From Bacillota bacterium (GTDB lineage: Bacteria > Bacillota > Bacilli > Paenibacillales > UBA4045), in NCBI GenBank assembly GCA_023441055.1, contig JAEZQY010000047.1, positions 272,457 to 336,456 of the forward strand: 64,000 nucleotides of DNA. The letters run 5' to 3'. Below, piece after piece: positions 27,916-36,987 of this stretch. The notes under the pieces are model-generated. The model was not told where the DNA came from. It saw only the letters and a list, made by a program, of their open reading frames with translations, and searched no databases. The position numbers were made by a program, and so were the translations under genes. Position 1 is the first letter of the stretch. The number at the start of each line of letters is the position of its first letter.

Positions 27916-28010
27916 ATCAGTTCTTGCCCCCTTATTACTAGATGAATTACCCACATTATATTGAACATCGTGTGAGTACAGTGTGAATTTTCCAGATTGC
28001 TTACATAACA

Positions 28011-28052
28011 TAAAAACCTAGTTCAACCGTGATAACATCGGTAAACTAGGTT
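28011..28052 (-). terminator. Rho-independent terminator after the second ABC exporter
   Basis: On the minus strand AACCTAGTTTACCG pairs with CGGTTGAACTAGGTT (one internal mismatch) and is followed by TTTATG. It lies 25 bp after the stop of the gene at 28077. Confidence 0.8.
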
Positions 28053-28076
28053 CATTATCAATGGTATAGCTGCCCG

Positions 28077-29852
28077 CTACTCCAGCTCGCTGTCCCACAG
28101 CTTTCGCATCTCCGCGCTCTCTGCCAGCAGCTGCGAGAGCGAGCCCTCCGCCTCGATCCGCCCATCCTTCAGCACAATGATGTGGTCTGCCTGCTGCAGC
28201 ACATGCTTACGATGTGTGACAACGAGGCAGGTGGTCTGCTGATTCCCACCGGAGCTCTGCCACAGCCGATCCCACAGCTGTCGCTCGGTGTCCACATCCA
28301 GCGCGCTAGACAGATCATCGAATACGAGCAGCTCAGCCTCGCGGACGAACATCCGGGCAGCAGCTGTACGTTGCAGCTGACCGCCGGATAGCTTCACGCC
28401 ACGCGGGCCGATGACTGTATCGAGCCCGCTAGCCATGCGCCGCAGATCGTCCTCCAGCACCGCTGTATGAATCGCCCGTCCGAGCCGCTGCTGATCCGAC
28501 GGCAGCCCCAGCTGAATATTCTCGCTGAGCGGCGCGCTGTACAGCTTCGGTATCTGCGACGTATACGCACTGCGCGGGGGCACGAAGAAGGTCGATGGAT
28601 CGCTCACAATTTGACCGTTCCAGCTGATCGTCCCGGCCTGCATCGGCAGCAGCCCCAGCAGCGCGCGCACCAGCGTCGATTTCCCTGCGCCAATTCTCCC
28701 GGTAATAACCGTAACTGAGCCGCGTTGCAGCCTCAGATGAATATCTGAGACACCCCGATTGCTATCAGGATAATGGTACGATAAGCCCTCCACGACGAGC
28801 TCATCAAGCTGCTCCTCCAGCTTCAGCGTTGGCGGCGCATCCAATTGATGCGGCTTACCACTTAGATACAGCGGATGGCGGGCCGTTAAGATCTCCTCGT
28901 CGCCGCCTTGCAGCAGGCCGACCAACCGCGTTTGCGACACCTTCGACTGCTTGAAGTATGTCATGAACTTGCCGAAATTCTGAATCTGTCCCGTAACAAA
29001 CCCCAGATAGTAGACGAATAAAGCGAAGTCGCCTATCGAGAACGTCTCTGCGCGCATGCTCTGAGCAGCCAGCAGCAGGATAATCCCCGTCCCCAGATTG
29101 ACCGCCTGGGCGAACACCGAGTCCAGCAGCTGTGACAGCAGATTATCCTTCAGCATAGATTGCCTGCGCTGCTCATTCAGCCCTTTGAAGCGATTGATCA
29201 CACGCTCTTCTGCTGTCGCAACTTGAATCGCTTGCACAGCGCCGAACATCTCGCTGATCGCTCCAGTAACTCGACTCGTCGCCGCCCGACTGACCGCCCG
29301 TACCTGCCGCAGCCTGGCAGTAGCCAGCTGTGCCGCAATCACCACCAGAATGAGCGGCAGGAACACATACAGTGTCAATTCAACGTTGATGCGGAACAGG
29401 ATGTTCATCGAGACGACAGCGAACACAATCATGCCGAACAAGTCGACCGACCAGCTGCCAGCTTCCTCGATCTGTTCAACGTCCTCGCGGAAGCTGCTAA
29501 TCGCTTCGCCGGGCGAGCAAGGAATTGCCCGCGCGCCAGGCTCCTTCAGAATATGCTCCAGCATATTACGCCGCAGCAGCCCGGTAATTCGGACGCGGAA
29601 TTGAACATCCGTGTAGAATCCGACCATAATAATTGCCATTCTGGCGACCGCCACGCCTACGAATAAGGCAATTAGCGACCATAATCCAAGCTCAGTTGCC
29701 GATTCGCTGGATTCGAGTGCGTCGAAAAATTCTCTGATAATCCAGCCTGGCAGAATGGGCACCAGATGAATCGCTGTCCACATGATCGCATTCGCCAGAT
29801 AGAACCATGGGGCATAAGCAATCAGTCGCCAGAGGAAGCGCAAGGTACTCAT
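28077..29852 (-). CDS. ABC exporter half-transporter, degenerate-site subunit
   Basis: Fused membrane/ATPase subunit of 591 aa, second gene of a heterodimeric exporter. Six helices precede the ATPase domain. Walker A is 'GRIGAGKST' and the signature 'LSGGQLQR' is canonical. Walker B reads 'LLVFDDLSSALD', with Asp in place of the catalytic Glu, so its own ATP site is probably slow or inactive. The helix-2/ATPase order and length are usual for the family. It overlaps the partner gene by 4 bp and ends before a strong terminator. Compared with the first exporter (3115-6682) the order of degenerate and canonical subunits is reversed. Substrate unknown. Confidence 0.87.
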   Translation of the reverse strand: MSTLRFLWRLIAYAPWFYLANAIMWTAIHLVPILPGWIIREFFDALESSESATELGLWSLIALFVGVAVARMAIIMVGFYTDVQFRVRITGLLRRNMLEHILKEPGARAIPCSPGEAISSFREDVEQIEEAGSWSVDLFGMIVFAVVSMNILFRINVELTLYVFLPLILVVIAAQLATARLRQVRAVSRAATSRVTGAISEMFGAVQAIQVATAEERVINRFKGLNEQRRQSMLKDNLLSQLLDSVFAQAVNLGTGIILLLAAQSMRAETFSIGDFALFVYYLGFVTGQIQNFGKFMTYFKQSKVSQTRLVGLLQGGDEEILTARHPLYLSGKPHQLDAPPTLKLEEQLDELVVEGLSYHYPDSNRGVSDIHLRLQRGSVTVITGRIGAGKSTLVRALLGLLPMQAGTISWNGQIVSDPSTFFVPPRSAYTSQIPKLYSAPLSENIQLGLPSDQQRLGRAIHTAVLEDDLRRMASGLDTVIGPRGVKLSGGQLQRTAAARMFVREAELLVFDDLSSALDVDTERQLWDRLWQSSGGNQQTTCLVVTHRKHVLQQADHIIVLKDGRIEAEGSLSQLLAESAEMRKLWDSELE

Positions 29853-31594
29853 GCCAGCACCTCCTCTATGCCAGCCCGCATCAGATGGCTGAAGCGCGAG
29901 CTTGGATCGGCTGCCAGTGCGATTCGCTCCCCATACTCCAGCATGGCACCGTCTTCGAGGATCAGAATCTCATCCGCCCGTTCAATCGTCCGTAGACGAT
30001 GCGCGATGATAATACAGGTTCGGCCGCCGAGCAGCTTCGTAATCGCCCGCTCCATTCTGCTCTCTGTGGCGGGGTCCAACCTAGATGAGGCTTCATCAAG
30101 AATGATTAGGCCGGGATCCCTCAGGAACACGCGAGCGAATGCAAGCAGCTGCGCCTCCCCTGCCGACAGGCCCCCTCCGCCAGAATCCAGTTCACTATCC
30201 AGCCCGCCCGGTTGGCCCGCCAGCCAGTCGACAAGCCCCAGCTCCTCTAACACATCCAGCACACGCGCATCCGATATGCTCGGATCGAAGAAGGTCAGAT
30301 TATCGCGGATCGTCCCCTGGAAAATCTCGATATTCTGGGTGACCAGCCCTACTCTGCTGCGCAGCTCATGCAGACGCGCCTCCCGAACATCATGCCCATC
30401 CACCCGCACCGCGCCCTGCTGCACATCATAGAAGCGCAGCAGCAGACGCGCCAGGGTGGACTTGCCGCTGCCGGTCCGTCCGAGCAGTCCGAGAACACGC
30501 CCCGGCTCGAGCTTGAAGCTAATGCCGTCCAGCGTGACCGTGTCCGGATCATAGCCGAAGCGAACTTGATTGAGCTCCACTGCCAGCGGACCGCCCGCAT
30601 ATGTAACACCCGGACCATCCGTAATCGCCGGCTTCCTATCGAACAGCTCGCGAATTCGCTTGATGCTGATATCTGCCTTCTGCAGATCCTCGAGCTGTGT
30701 ACGAATCTGCTCGATTGGTCCCGACATCAGCTCTGTATACGCGAATACCATGTAGACCGTGCCCAGCGTCATCAGGCCCTTGCTCCACATCCATGCACAT
30801 ACAGCGAATGCGCAGGCTGTACCGAGCGCGAATACGAAGATCGTCGTAATCCACATCAATCCCCAGCCGAAGAACGCCTTCATGCGAATCGGCGTCCAGC
30901 GCCGAATAATATCATAGAAGCGATGCATCACATATCCGGTAGCACCGCTGGCTCTCGTATCTTCGGTGCCCTCCAGATGCTCGCCAAGAAAGCCGTAATA
31001 CTCCGCGCTCATCATCCGCATCCGCTCCCAATGTGGCGCTGCGAATCGTCGCACATATTGAACGGCCCACAGGGCGAACAAGACGAAGAAGGTCATGCTC
31101 AGTCCAATCTGCCACCCCTCCAAGTACAGCATCACGAGGATGCCGATGATTAAGAGCAGATTGCTGACGAGCAGAATCATCAGATTTGAGAAGAAGTTCG
31201 CAAGCACATTCACATCGCCATCCACCCGCTCAATAATCGCGCCAGGTGTCTGTTCCTTGTGATACGCCAGATCGAGCGACAGGCAGTGGACGGCTAGATC
31301 TCCCCGCATCTGGTTCGTCGCGGTCCATCCGATGCTCTGCCCAATATAGCTGGCGAAGATCTTCAGCAGCTGTGCGATCAGCGCCGCACCGATGAACATG
31401 CCGCCCGCGTACCAGAGTAGGCGCAGCTCTCCGCCGGCCTGTGCAGTATCGATGAAGAAGCGGATGACCTGCGGACTGACCAGCTGCAGCGCGATACCGG
31501 AGACGAGCAGCAAGGCGAGCCATAGCACCGTTCTCCTCTGCTGCTGCAGGTATCGGGATAATAGCTGAATGTATTGCTTAAGCGGAATGCGCAT
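29849..31594 (-). CDS. ABC exporter half-transporter, canonical-site subunit
   Basis: Fused membrane/ATPase subunit of 581 aa, first gene of the pair. Walker A 'GRTGSGKST', Walker B 'LIILDEASSRLD' with the catalytic Glu, and switch His in 'IAHRLRT' are intact. Its signature is 'LSAGEAQL', an altered form of LSGGQ that would complete the degenerate site of the partner. AGGTGATGAG precedes the ATG. A strong sigma-A promoter lies 40-65 bp upstream (31632-31660). No regulator gene is attached, unlike the MarR-linked exporter. Confidence 0.87.
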   Translation of the reverse strand: MRIPLKQYIQLLSRYLQQQRRTVLWLALLLVSGIALQLVSPQVIRFFIDTAQAGGELRLLWYAGGMFIGAALIAQLLKIFASYIGQSIGWTATNQMRGDLAVHCLSLDLAYHKEQTPGAIIERVDGDVNVLANFFSNLMILLVSNLLLIIGILVMLYLEGWQIGLSMTFFVLFALWAVQYVRRFAAPHWERMRMMSAEYYGFLGEHLEGTEDTRASGATGYVMHRFYDIIRRWTPIRMKAFFGWGLMWITTIFVFALGTACAFAVCAWMWSKGLMTLGTVYMVFAYTELMSGPIEQIRTQLEDLQKADISIKRIRELFDRKPAITDGPGVTYAGGPLAVELNQVRFGYDPDTVTLDGISFKLEPGRVLGLLGRTGSGKSTLARLLLRFYDVQQGAVRVDGHDVREARLHELRSRVGLVTQNIEIFQGTIRDNLTFFDPSISDARVLDVLEELGLVDWLAGQPGGLDSELDSGGGGLSAGEAQLLAFARVFLRDPGLIILDEASSRLDPATESRMERAITKLLGGRTCIIIAHRLRTIERADEILILEDGAMLEYGERIALAADPSSRFSHLMRAGIEEVLA

Positions 31595-31631
31595 CTCATC
31601 ACCTCAGGAAATCCATATTGCGGTAAGACGT

Positions 31632-31660
31632 ACTTTATCCCAGCCTCCTGAGACCGTCAA
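31632..31660 (-). promoter_or_regulatory. Predicted sigma-A promoter of the second ABC exporter
   Basis: -35 TTGACG (31655-31660), 17-nt spacer, -10 TAAAGT (31632-31637) on the minus strand, close before the first exporter gene. Confidence 0.65.
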
Positions 31661-31706
31661 TAGGTTTTTTCATTATAGGTGATTATTCCGCTTCCTGGGC
31701 GAATCG

Positions 31707-32699
31707 CTAGTGTCGAATCGGTATCGCAACATCTGGAACTGTACCGGGATCGACGGCGTTTCGGTTAGCCGACAGCTCATAAGGCACCAAGTAATAGGAC
31801 TCGCCCGTCAGATCCAGGGTTGCTTCATATCGGTTGCTGGAGCCCGCATCACTCACATCAGCCGAACTCCACATGATCTCCTCGCCAGAGCTGCTCATAA
31901 TCTTAAATGCAATATGATTCGACGCTTCCGACCAGTCATAATAGAGAACCGCTGAGATCGGCGTCACAATCAACCGGTCAACCCGAATCGTCTGCCCCTT
32001 CCCTAGATCGATTACTTCATCGAACACAATCGTTTCGCTATTCGAAGCAATCTGCTCGGTTGGCACCTCAATATCGAACACCCACGGCTGCTTCATCGGC
32101 CGCTCGAAATCCAAGTGATCATATTCGATATGGAATCGCGCCTGTTCACCAAGCGGCAGATCGACGATATTCACATAATTGTAAATCGTGAACAATCGAT
32201 CATGCACTTCTACGGTTTGACCACCCGATTGCGAAGTCAACTGCTGCCCATTCAGCTTCACCTTAGGCAGGGGATGCATCCGATAATGAAATCTCACGCC
32301 GTCAGCCGGCTCATAAGTGGCGCTCATCATCATACGCCCGCCGTCAATCAACACTTCATTCAACGTCAATTTTCCGTATTCATTCTCAGCAACAGCTCCA
32401 ATTTCAGTTTTATAAGCAGCATAATCGACCGGTTCCTCCCTACCAATGAAGTCTTCAATGATACCCCCTACGAATGGAATGCTGGCAAGTGTCACCACGC
32501 CTGTGCCAGCCGTAATTCCGATTGCCGCAACTACTGCCGCAGCGAAACCTAGATACTTGGCCATATAGCTCGACCGATGCTTGCCTATTTTCCTCAGCAC
32601 ACGTCTCTCCCAGCGCTTCATCTGAGAATCCGCAAGCGTCTCCGCTTCGATTCGTTCTACATCCATCTTCATATCGTTCAAGTCCTGATAGATCGACAT
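31707..32699 (-). CDS. DUF4179-type anti-sigma-like membrane protein
   Basis: Single-pass membrane protein of about 330 aa. A cytoplasmic N-terminal stretch of roughly 45 residues is followed by a hydrophobic helix ('LGFAAAVVAAIGITAGTGVV') and a large extracytoplasmic beta-rich region, the layout of DUF4179/DUF5643 proteins encoded beside ECF-like sigma factors. I prefer the ATG at 32699, eight bases after GAGG; the ATG at 32720, which would overlap the sigma gene, has no good ribosome binding site. It follows the sigma gene by 10 bp and probably holds that sigma factor at the membrane until an envelope signal arrives (family inference). Confidence 0.75.
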   Translation of the reverse strand: MSIYQDLNDMKMDVERIEAETLADSQMKRWERRVLRKIGKHRSSYMAKYLGFAAAVVAAIGITAGTGVVTLASIPFVGGIIEDFIGREEPVDYAAYKTEIGAVAENEYGKLTLNEVLIDGGRMMMSATYEPADGVRFHYRMHPLPKVKLNGQQLTSQSGGQTVEVHDRLFTIYNYVNIVDLPLGEQARFHIEYDHLDFERPMKQPWVFDIEVPTEQIASNSETIVFDEVIDLGKGQTIRVDRLIVTPISAVLYYDWSEASNHIAFKIMSSSGEEIMWSSADVSDAGSSNRYEATLDLTGESYYLVPYELSANRNAVDPGTVPDVAIPIRH

Positions 32700-32709
32700 C
32701 TTCCGCACC

Positions 32710-33249
32710 TCATCCTTCATGATTTCGAATCCCGTACTGCCGAAGCTTCTTGCGCCCCCTGGACAGCTTGTTATACACCCACGATTCCTTCCGATTGAAT
32801 TGCTGCGCAATTTCATCGAGCGGATGTCCTTCCAGATAGTAGCGCTTGAAGATCGTTCGTTCCTGATCGCTCAATTGATCTAGTAGCTCCGCCACATCTT
32901 GCGTCTCAGCTTCCTGATTATCGACAAGCATACAGTCATCGATCTCAGCAACTGTGAACTGCTTGCTATTCAAGGCTAGTTGTTTCCTCCGGTAATCAAT
33001 GGCTTTATATTTGGCGATCGCGGCTACCCACTGCTTGAACGAATTCCGCTCTGGATCGAACGCATGAATATGGGTCCAAACTGCGAGCAGCACATCGTCC
33101 AGACACTCTTCATAGTCTCGATTCCGATCACTTAGCTGCCGCTTAATGATCACAGTCAGCAGACCGCCATATTGGCGGATCAGATAGGCGATCGCCTTCT
33201 CATTCTTGTGCTTAATCTGTTCGACAACATTGTCTTCACTAATGATCAA
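32710..33249 (-). CDS. Sigma-70 family (ECF-like) RNA polymerase sigma factor
   Basis: Sigma factor of 179 aa with region 2 ('DYEECLDDVLLAVWTHIHAF', then 'FKQWVAAIAKYKAIDYRRK') and region 4 ('LSDQERTIFKRYYLEGHPLDEI' through 'YNKLSRGRKKLRQ'), and no regions 1 or 3, so it is ECF-like. The start is TTG at 33249 behind a very strong AAGGAGGGG. Followed directly by a DUF4179 membrane protein that is its probable anti-sigma factor. Such modules usually respond to cell-envelope stress and control their own operon, but no specific promoter motif was recognised. Confidence 0.87.
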   Translation of the reverse strand: MIISEDNVVEQIKHKNEKAIAYLIRQYGGLLTVIIKRQLSDRNRDYEECLDDVLLAVWTHIHAFDPERNSFKQWVAAIAKYKAIDYRRKQLALNSKQFTVAEIDDCMLVDNQEAETQDVAELLDQLSDQERTIFKRYYLEGHPLDEIAQQFNRKESWVYNKLSRGRKKLRQYGIRNHEG

Positions 33250-33418
33250 GGTCTTCCCCTCCTTGTCGCATAAATTGGCGCCTACAAGTTAATACGCAGA
33301 AGATACCGTAAATCTATCACATTAGGATGAAGAATTGTTTATCTGGTATGATGGAGGGAACGGAAGATTAGCGTTATTTTCGAATAAGTCAGGTTAGTGG
33401 ATTGGAGCGTTCATACTG

Positions 33419-36403
33419 ATGCATACGAGAGATTCAGAGGCGGGGCAGATCTGGCGCTTATTCCAGGATCATAGTCCGGGCGCGGGGCGTAGGCGATACG
33501 TCATCGACAGCCGTGAGCAGCTGCAGGTAGAGATTACATGCAAGCCCATTCCATATTCCTTCCAAAATAGTACCCACAAATACATGTACGGTATTGATCT
33601 GAGGCTAGGGCAGAACCGGCTGTATGTCGTACAGCGGATTAGAGCGCTGCTCGACGCGATTGAACGCGATGAGCCTTATGAGCTGACTCGGAATTTCACC
33701 TATGATCCGGAGCTGCATAGCTTCGCGCCTGCGATTGATGCGGTGGTTCGCTGTCTGATCGAGATCTATCGCAATGAGCGGATGTACCGTGAGACGTCTG
33801 CGCTCTACAGCGGCTATGTCACGAATCGGGTGAGCGGAGATAAGTCGCTGCTTATTCCACCGCTGGCTTGGGAGGGGCTGCTGCAGCTTCTAATCCGGGC
33901 TTCTGCGGCAGGCGCAGTCAAGCTGGACGTTGATGGTATCGTCTATACGGGCATACAGCTATCCGACGAGCCAATCCCGGTTCATTATGAGTTCGGAGAA
34001 GCTGAGCAAGCGGACGGCAACAGCAAGAACGGTTATCGATTGCGTGTCTACGGGCTTGATCAGCTGATTGTGATGGATGCGTATCAACAGATCATCTCGG
34101 GCGGTAAGATTCTGCAGCTGTCCGCCTCGAAGAGCAGGCAGTTAGCGGAGCTGCAAGCCATCCTGAGCCGGTCGGATTCCGATGAGATTCAAATTCCGGA
34201 GCAGCAGATGTCGCCCTTCATGGACCAGGTGCTGCCGGGACTAATGAAGCTTGGCGATGTGCAGATGACGGAGACGATCTCACAGCGCATTCTGCGTGTG
34301 GAGCTGCAAGCCAGCATGTATCTGGATCGTGTACGCAATCGGCTGCTGGTAGGATTGGATTTCCAATACGGGGATATTGTCATTAATCCATTGGAGCCCG
34401 AGGATCATCGGCGGGGCGAGCAGCGCATTCTCATTCGAGACGGCGAGCGGGAAGCGCTCATTCTTGAGCTGATCGAGCAATCCCCATTCGTTAAGACAGA
34501 GGGCGGCTACTTCATGGAGGACGAGGACGAAGAATATGTGTTCCTCTATCAGGTTCTCCCGCAATTGGAGAAGCTTCTACGGGTGTATGCCACATCCGCC
34601 GTCAAGCTGCGGTTGGCGGGGGGCGGACTTCAGCCGCCGAAGGTAATTGTCGAGGTCGATGAACGCACCGACTGGCTGGAGGTCAAGTTCCAGATGGAGG
34701 GCATACCGGAAGCGGACATTCGCAAGATCCTGCAGGCACTCGAGGAGAAGCGGAAGTATTATCGCATGCCGTCCGGCGCGTTCCTGCCGCTCGAGACTGA
34801 GGCCTTCCAGGACATTATCCGGTTCATGAACGAGGTGGGCATCCGCAAGGCGGATCTCGGAATCGAACGCGGATCAGGTGGACGGCTGCAACTCCCGCTT
34901 GCGCGCGGAATGGGGCTTGATCTATCGGATTCTGATCAGACGGTGAAGTTGGGCAAGACGCTGCGGCGGCTATTGGATGATATCCGTCATCCTGATTCGC
35001 TGAGCTTCCCCGTGCCTGAACAGCTGGATAACGTGCTGCGCGATTACCAGCGATACGGCTATCAATGGCTGCGCACTCTGGCCCAGTACCGCTTCGGCGG
35101 GATTCTAGCGGATGATATGGGTCTGGGCAAGACGCTGCAAGCGATCAGCTTCCTAGCTGCGAAGCTGCCGGAGATCAGGGCGACCGGCATGCCCGCGCTG
35201 ATCGTCGCTCCATCCTCGCTGATGTACAATTGGTGCAATGAATTTCGCAAGTTTACACCAGACATCCGGGTGGTCCTCACAGACGGGACACCTGCCCAGC
35301 GCCGCGAGGCTTGGAAGCAGTCGGCCCAAGCCGATGTGATCATCACCTCCTATCCGCTCCTGCGGATGGATAGCGCGCTGGTGGTAGAGCGGGAATTCCA
35401 CACCTTGATACTCGATGAGGCGCAGTACTTCAAAAATTACACGACCCAGACCGCGCGAGCTGTCAGGCTCGTAGAGGCCCGTTATCGCTTCGCACTGTCT
35501 GGTACGCCGATCGAGAATCGGCTCGAGGAGCTATGGTCCATCTATAGCGTCGTATTCCCGGAGCTATTCCCGGACGGCAGACAGGCATTCCTTGACCTCT
35601 CGCGCGAGCAGGTTAGCGCGAGAATACGACCGTTCCTGCTGCGGCGCTTGAAGTCCGATGTGCTCAGCGAGCTGCCCGAGAAGATCGAGACGGTACAAGC
35701 CTCAGAGCTGCTGCCGGAGCAGAAGAAGCTGTACGTGGCCTATCTCGCCAAGCTCCAGCAGGAGACGCTGAAGCACCTCGACAAGGACACGCGCGACCAG
35801 CATCGCATCAAGATGCTGGCTGGACTCACTCGACTGCGTCAGATCTGTTGCCATCCGGCGCTATTCTCAGAGGGCTACACGGGCAGCTCCGCCAAGCTCC
35901 AGCAGCTGCTCGAGATCATCGAGGAGTGCAGGAGCGCCGGCAGGCGGGTGCTGATCTTCTCCCAGTTCACGCAGATGCTGGGGATGATTAGACGTGAGCT
36001 GGGCGTGCTCGGTGTACCGTTCTTCTACCTTGACGGACAGACGCCTGCTGCGGAACGCGTACAGCTGTGTGATCGATTCAATGACGGCGAGCGCGAGCTG
36101 TTCTTGATCTCGCTGAAGGCTGGCGGCACCGGGTTGAATCTGACTGGAGCAGATACCGTCATTCTCTACGATCTCTGGTGGAATCCAGCTGTCGAACAGC
36201 AAGCGGCGGACCGCGCTCACCGGATCGGGCAGAAGAAGGTTGTGCAGGTCATCCGCCTCATCGCCCAAGGAACGATCGAGGAGAAGATGATAGAGCTCCA
36301 GCAACGCAAGATAGACCTGATCGACGAAGTCATCGAATCAGGCCAGGGATTGCTGTCCTCGCTAACAGAGGACGATCTGCGCGAGCTGCTGGGGATTGGA
36401 TAG
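33419..36403 (+). CDS. SNF2-family DEAD/DEAH helicase
   Basis: Swi2/Snf2 ATPase of 994 aa. The N-terminal 520 residues form the extension found in bacterial SNF2 proteins, without an obvious zinc-binding SWIM motif. The ATPase core starts at about residue 540 with 'RDYQRYGYQWLRTLAQYRFGG'. Motif I is 'ADDMGLGKTLQ', motif II 'LDEAQ', motif III 'ALSGTPIENR', motif V 'LKAGGTGLNLT', motif VI 'QAADRAHRIGQ'. Such proteins move along double-stranded DNA and may remodel RNA polymerase or nucleoid complexes. It is divergent from the sigma gene with 169 bp between, and no defence genes flank it, so I do not call it part of a phage-defence system. Confidence 0.9.
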   Translation: MHTRDSEAGQIWRLFQDHSPGAGRRRYVIDSREQLQVEITCKPIPYSFQNSTHKYMYGIDLRLGQNRLYVVQRIRALLDAIERDEPYELTRNFTYDPELHSFAPAIDAVVRCLIEIYRNERMYRETSALYSGYVTNRVSGDKSLLIPPLAWEGLLQLLIRASAAGAVKLDVDGIVYTGIQLSDEPIPVHYEFGEAEQADGNSKNGYRLRVYGLDQLIVMDAYQQIISGGKILQLSASKSRQLAELQAILSRSDSDEIQIPEQQMSPFMDQVLPGLMKLGDVQMTETISQRILRVELQASMYLDRVRNRLLVGLDFQYGDIVINPLEPEDHRRGEQRILIRDGEREALILELIEQSPFVKTEGGYFMEDEDEEYVFLYQVLPQLEKLLRVYATSAVKLRLAGGGLQPPKVIVEVDERTDWLEVKFQMEGIPEADIRKILQALEEKRKYYRMPSGAFLPLETEAFQDIIRFMNEVGIRKADLGIERGSGGRLQLPLARGMGLDLSDSDQTVKLGKTLRRLLDDIRHPDSLSFPVPEQLDNVLRDYQRYGYQWLRTLAQYRFGGILADDMGLGKTLQAISFLAAKLPEIRATGMPALIVAPSSLMYNWCNEFRKFTPDIRVVLTDGTPAQRREAWKQSAQADVIITSYPLLRMDSALVVEREFHTLILDEAQYFKNYTTQTARAVRLVEARYRFALSGTPIENRLEELWSIYSVVFPELFPDGRQAFLDLSREQVSARIRPFLLRRLKSDVLSELPEKIETVQASELLPEQKKLYVAYLAKLQQETLKHLDKDTRDQHRIKMLAGLTRLRQICCHPALFSEGYTGSSAKLQQLLEIIEECRSAGRRVLIFSQFTQMLGMIRRELGVLGVPFFYLDGQTPAAERVQLCDRFNDGERELFLISLKAGGTGLNLTGADTVILYDLWWNPAVEQQAADRAHRIGQKKVVQVIRLIAQGTIEEKMIELQQRKIDLIDEVIESGQGLLSSLTEDDLRELLGIG

Positions 36404-36430
36404 CGGGAGATAGCGTAGTTAAGAGCAGCG

Positions 36431-36471
36431 TCAGGTTGTTGCGGTTGGTGCGGTTGAGGCGGTTGAGGCAG
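36431..36471. repeat. GGTTG-rich short tandem tract
   Basis: Four to five GCGGTTG/GAGGCGGTTGAG-type units in a row (GGTTGTTGCGGTTGGTGCGG and onward) just after the SNF2 stop. Short, imperfect, no coding potential seen. Opens the 584-bp gene-free stretch 36404-36987. Confidence 0.5.
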
Positions 36472-36509
36472 ATGATGCATTTGGTGTGTTCGACGCGTTC
36501 GTTGACCTT

Positions 36510-36689
36510 CACCTGCATATCTGCATTAAGATGTAGGCTTTTCCCTCGATTTGAGGCATCTGCCTGCATTTCTGCATGTAAATTGGCGAATCGCAGCTAT
36601 TTAGCCACAAAATCAACCATTTAAATGCAGATATGCAGGTGAACACAATCTTTTATGCAGATTTGCGCCAAGGAGATGCAGAATTGCAG
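36510..36689. repeat. Intergenic element of TGCAGATATGCAGG-type repeats
   Basis: Five related words: CACCTGCATATCTGCATT (36510-36527), CCTGCATTTCTGCATG (36563-36578), AAATGCAGATATGCAGGTG (36623-36641), ATGCAGATTTGC (36655-36666) and ATGCAGAATTGCAG (36676-36689). The first and third are perfect reverse complements over 18 bp and could close a hairpin of about 130 nt. Probably a dispersed intergenic repeat of the REP/MITE kind; no ORF inside. Confidence 0.6.
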
Positions 36690-36832
36690 CTCCGCCAGCC
36701 GCAGCAAAGCTTAATCACCGATTCGGCTCACATTACTGGGCATGTCTCTCCGATCAGCCATACTCTAGCACCCAACCCTGCTCTTCCCTTAGCTCACTTA
36801 CCCACCGCTTAACTCCAGCCCAATTACTACAT

Positions 36833-36980
36833 ACTCACTTACCACACATTTACCGCCCACTTACTATATACTCACTTACCACACATTTACCGCCCACTTA
36901 CTATATACTTACCTACCACACTTCTAACACCCACTTACTACTTTCTTACCTACCACTCATCTCCCGCTAACTTTCTAAAC
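36833..36980. repeat. 37-bp tandem repeat, four copies
   Basis: Copies at 36833-36869 and 36870-36906 are identical; 36907-36943 and 36944-36980 diverge. The unit begins ACTCACTTACCACACATTTA and is almost free of G on this strand. Traces of the same pattern occur on both sides (from about 36790 and to about 37005, into the end of the hisA-like gene). It fills the space between convergent SNF2 and hisA-like genes. Confidence 0.75.
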
Positions 36981-36987
36981 ACTTACC

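Noticed and set aside
33419..36403. Phage-defence system around the SNF2 helicase
   Set aside because: No nuclease, methylase or other defence partner on either side; single gene flanked by a sigma factor and a repeat region.
36833..36980. Possible CRISPR array
   Set aside because: The 37-bp units are directly adjacent with no unique spacers, and no cas gene is near.
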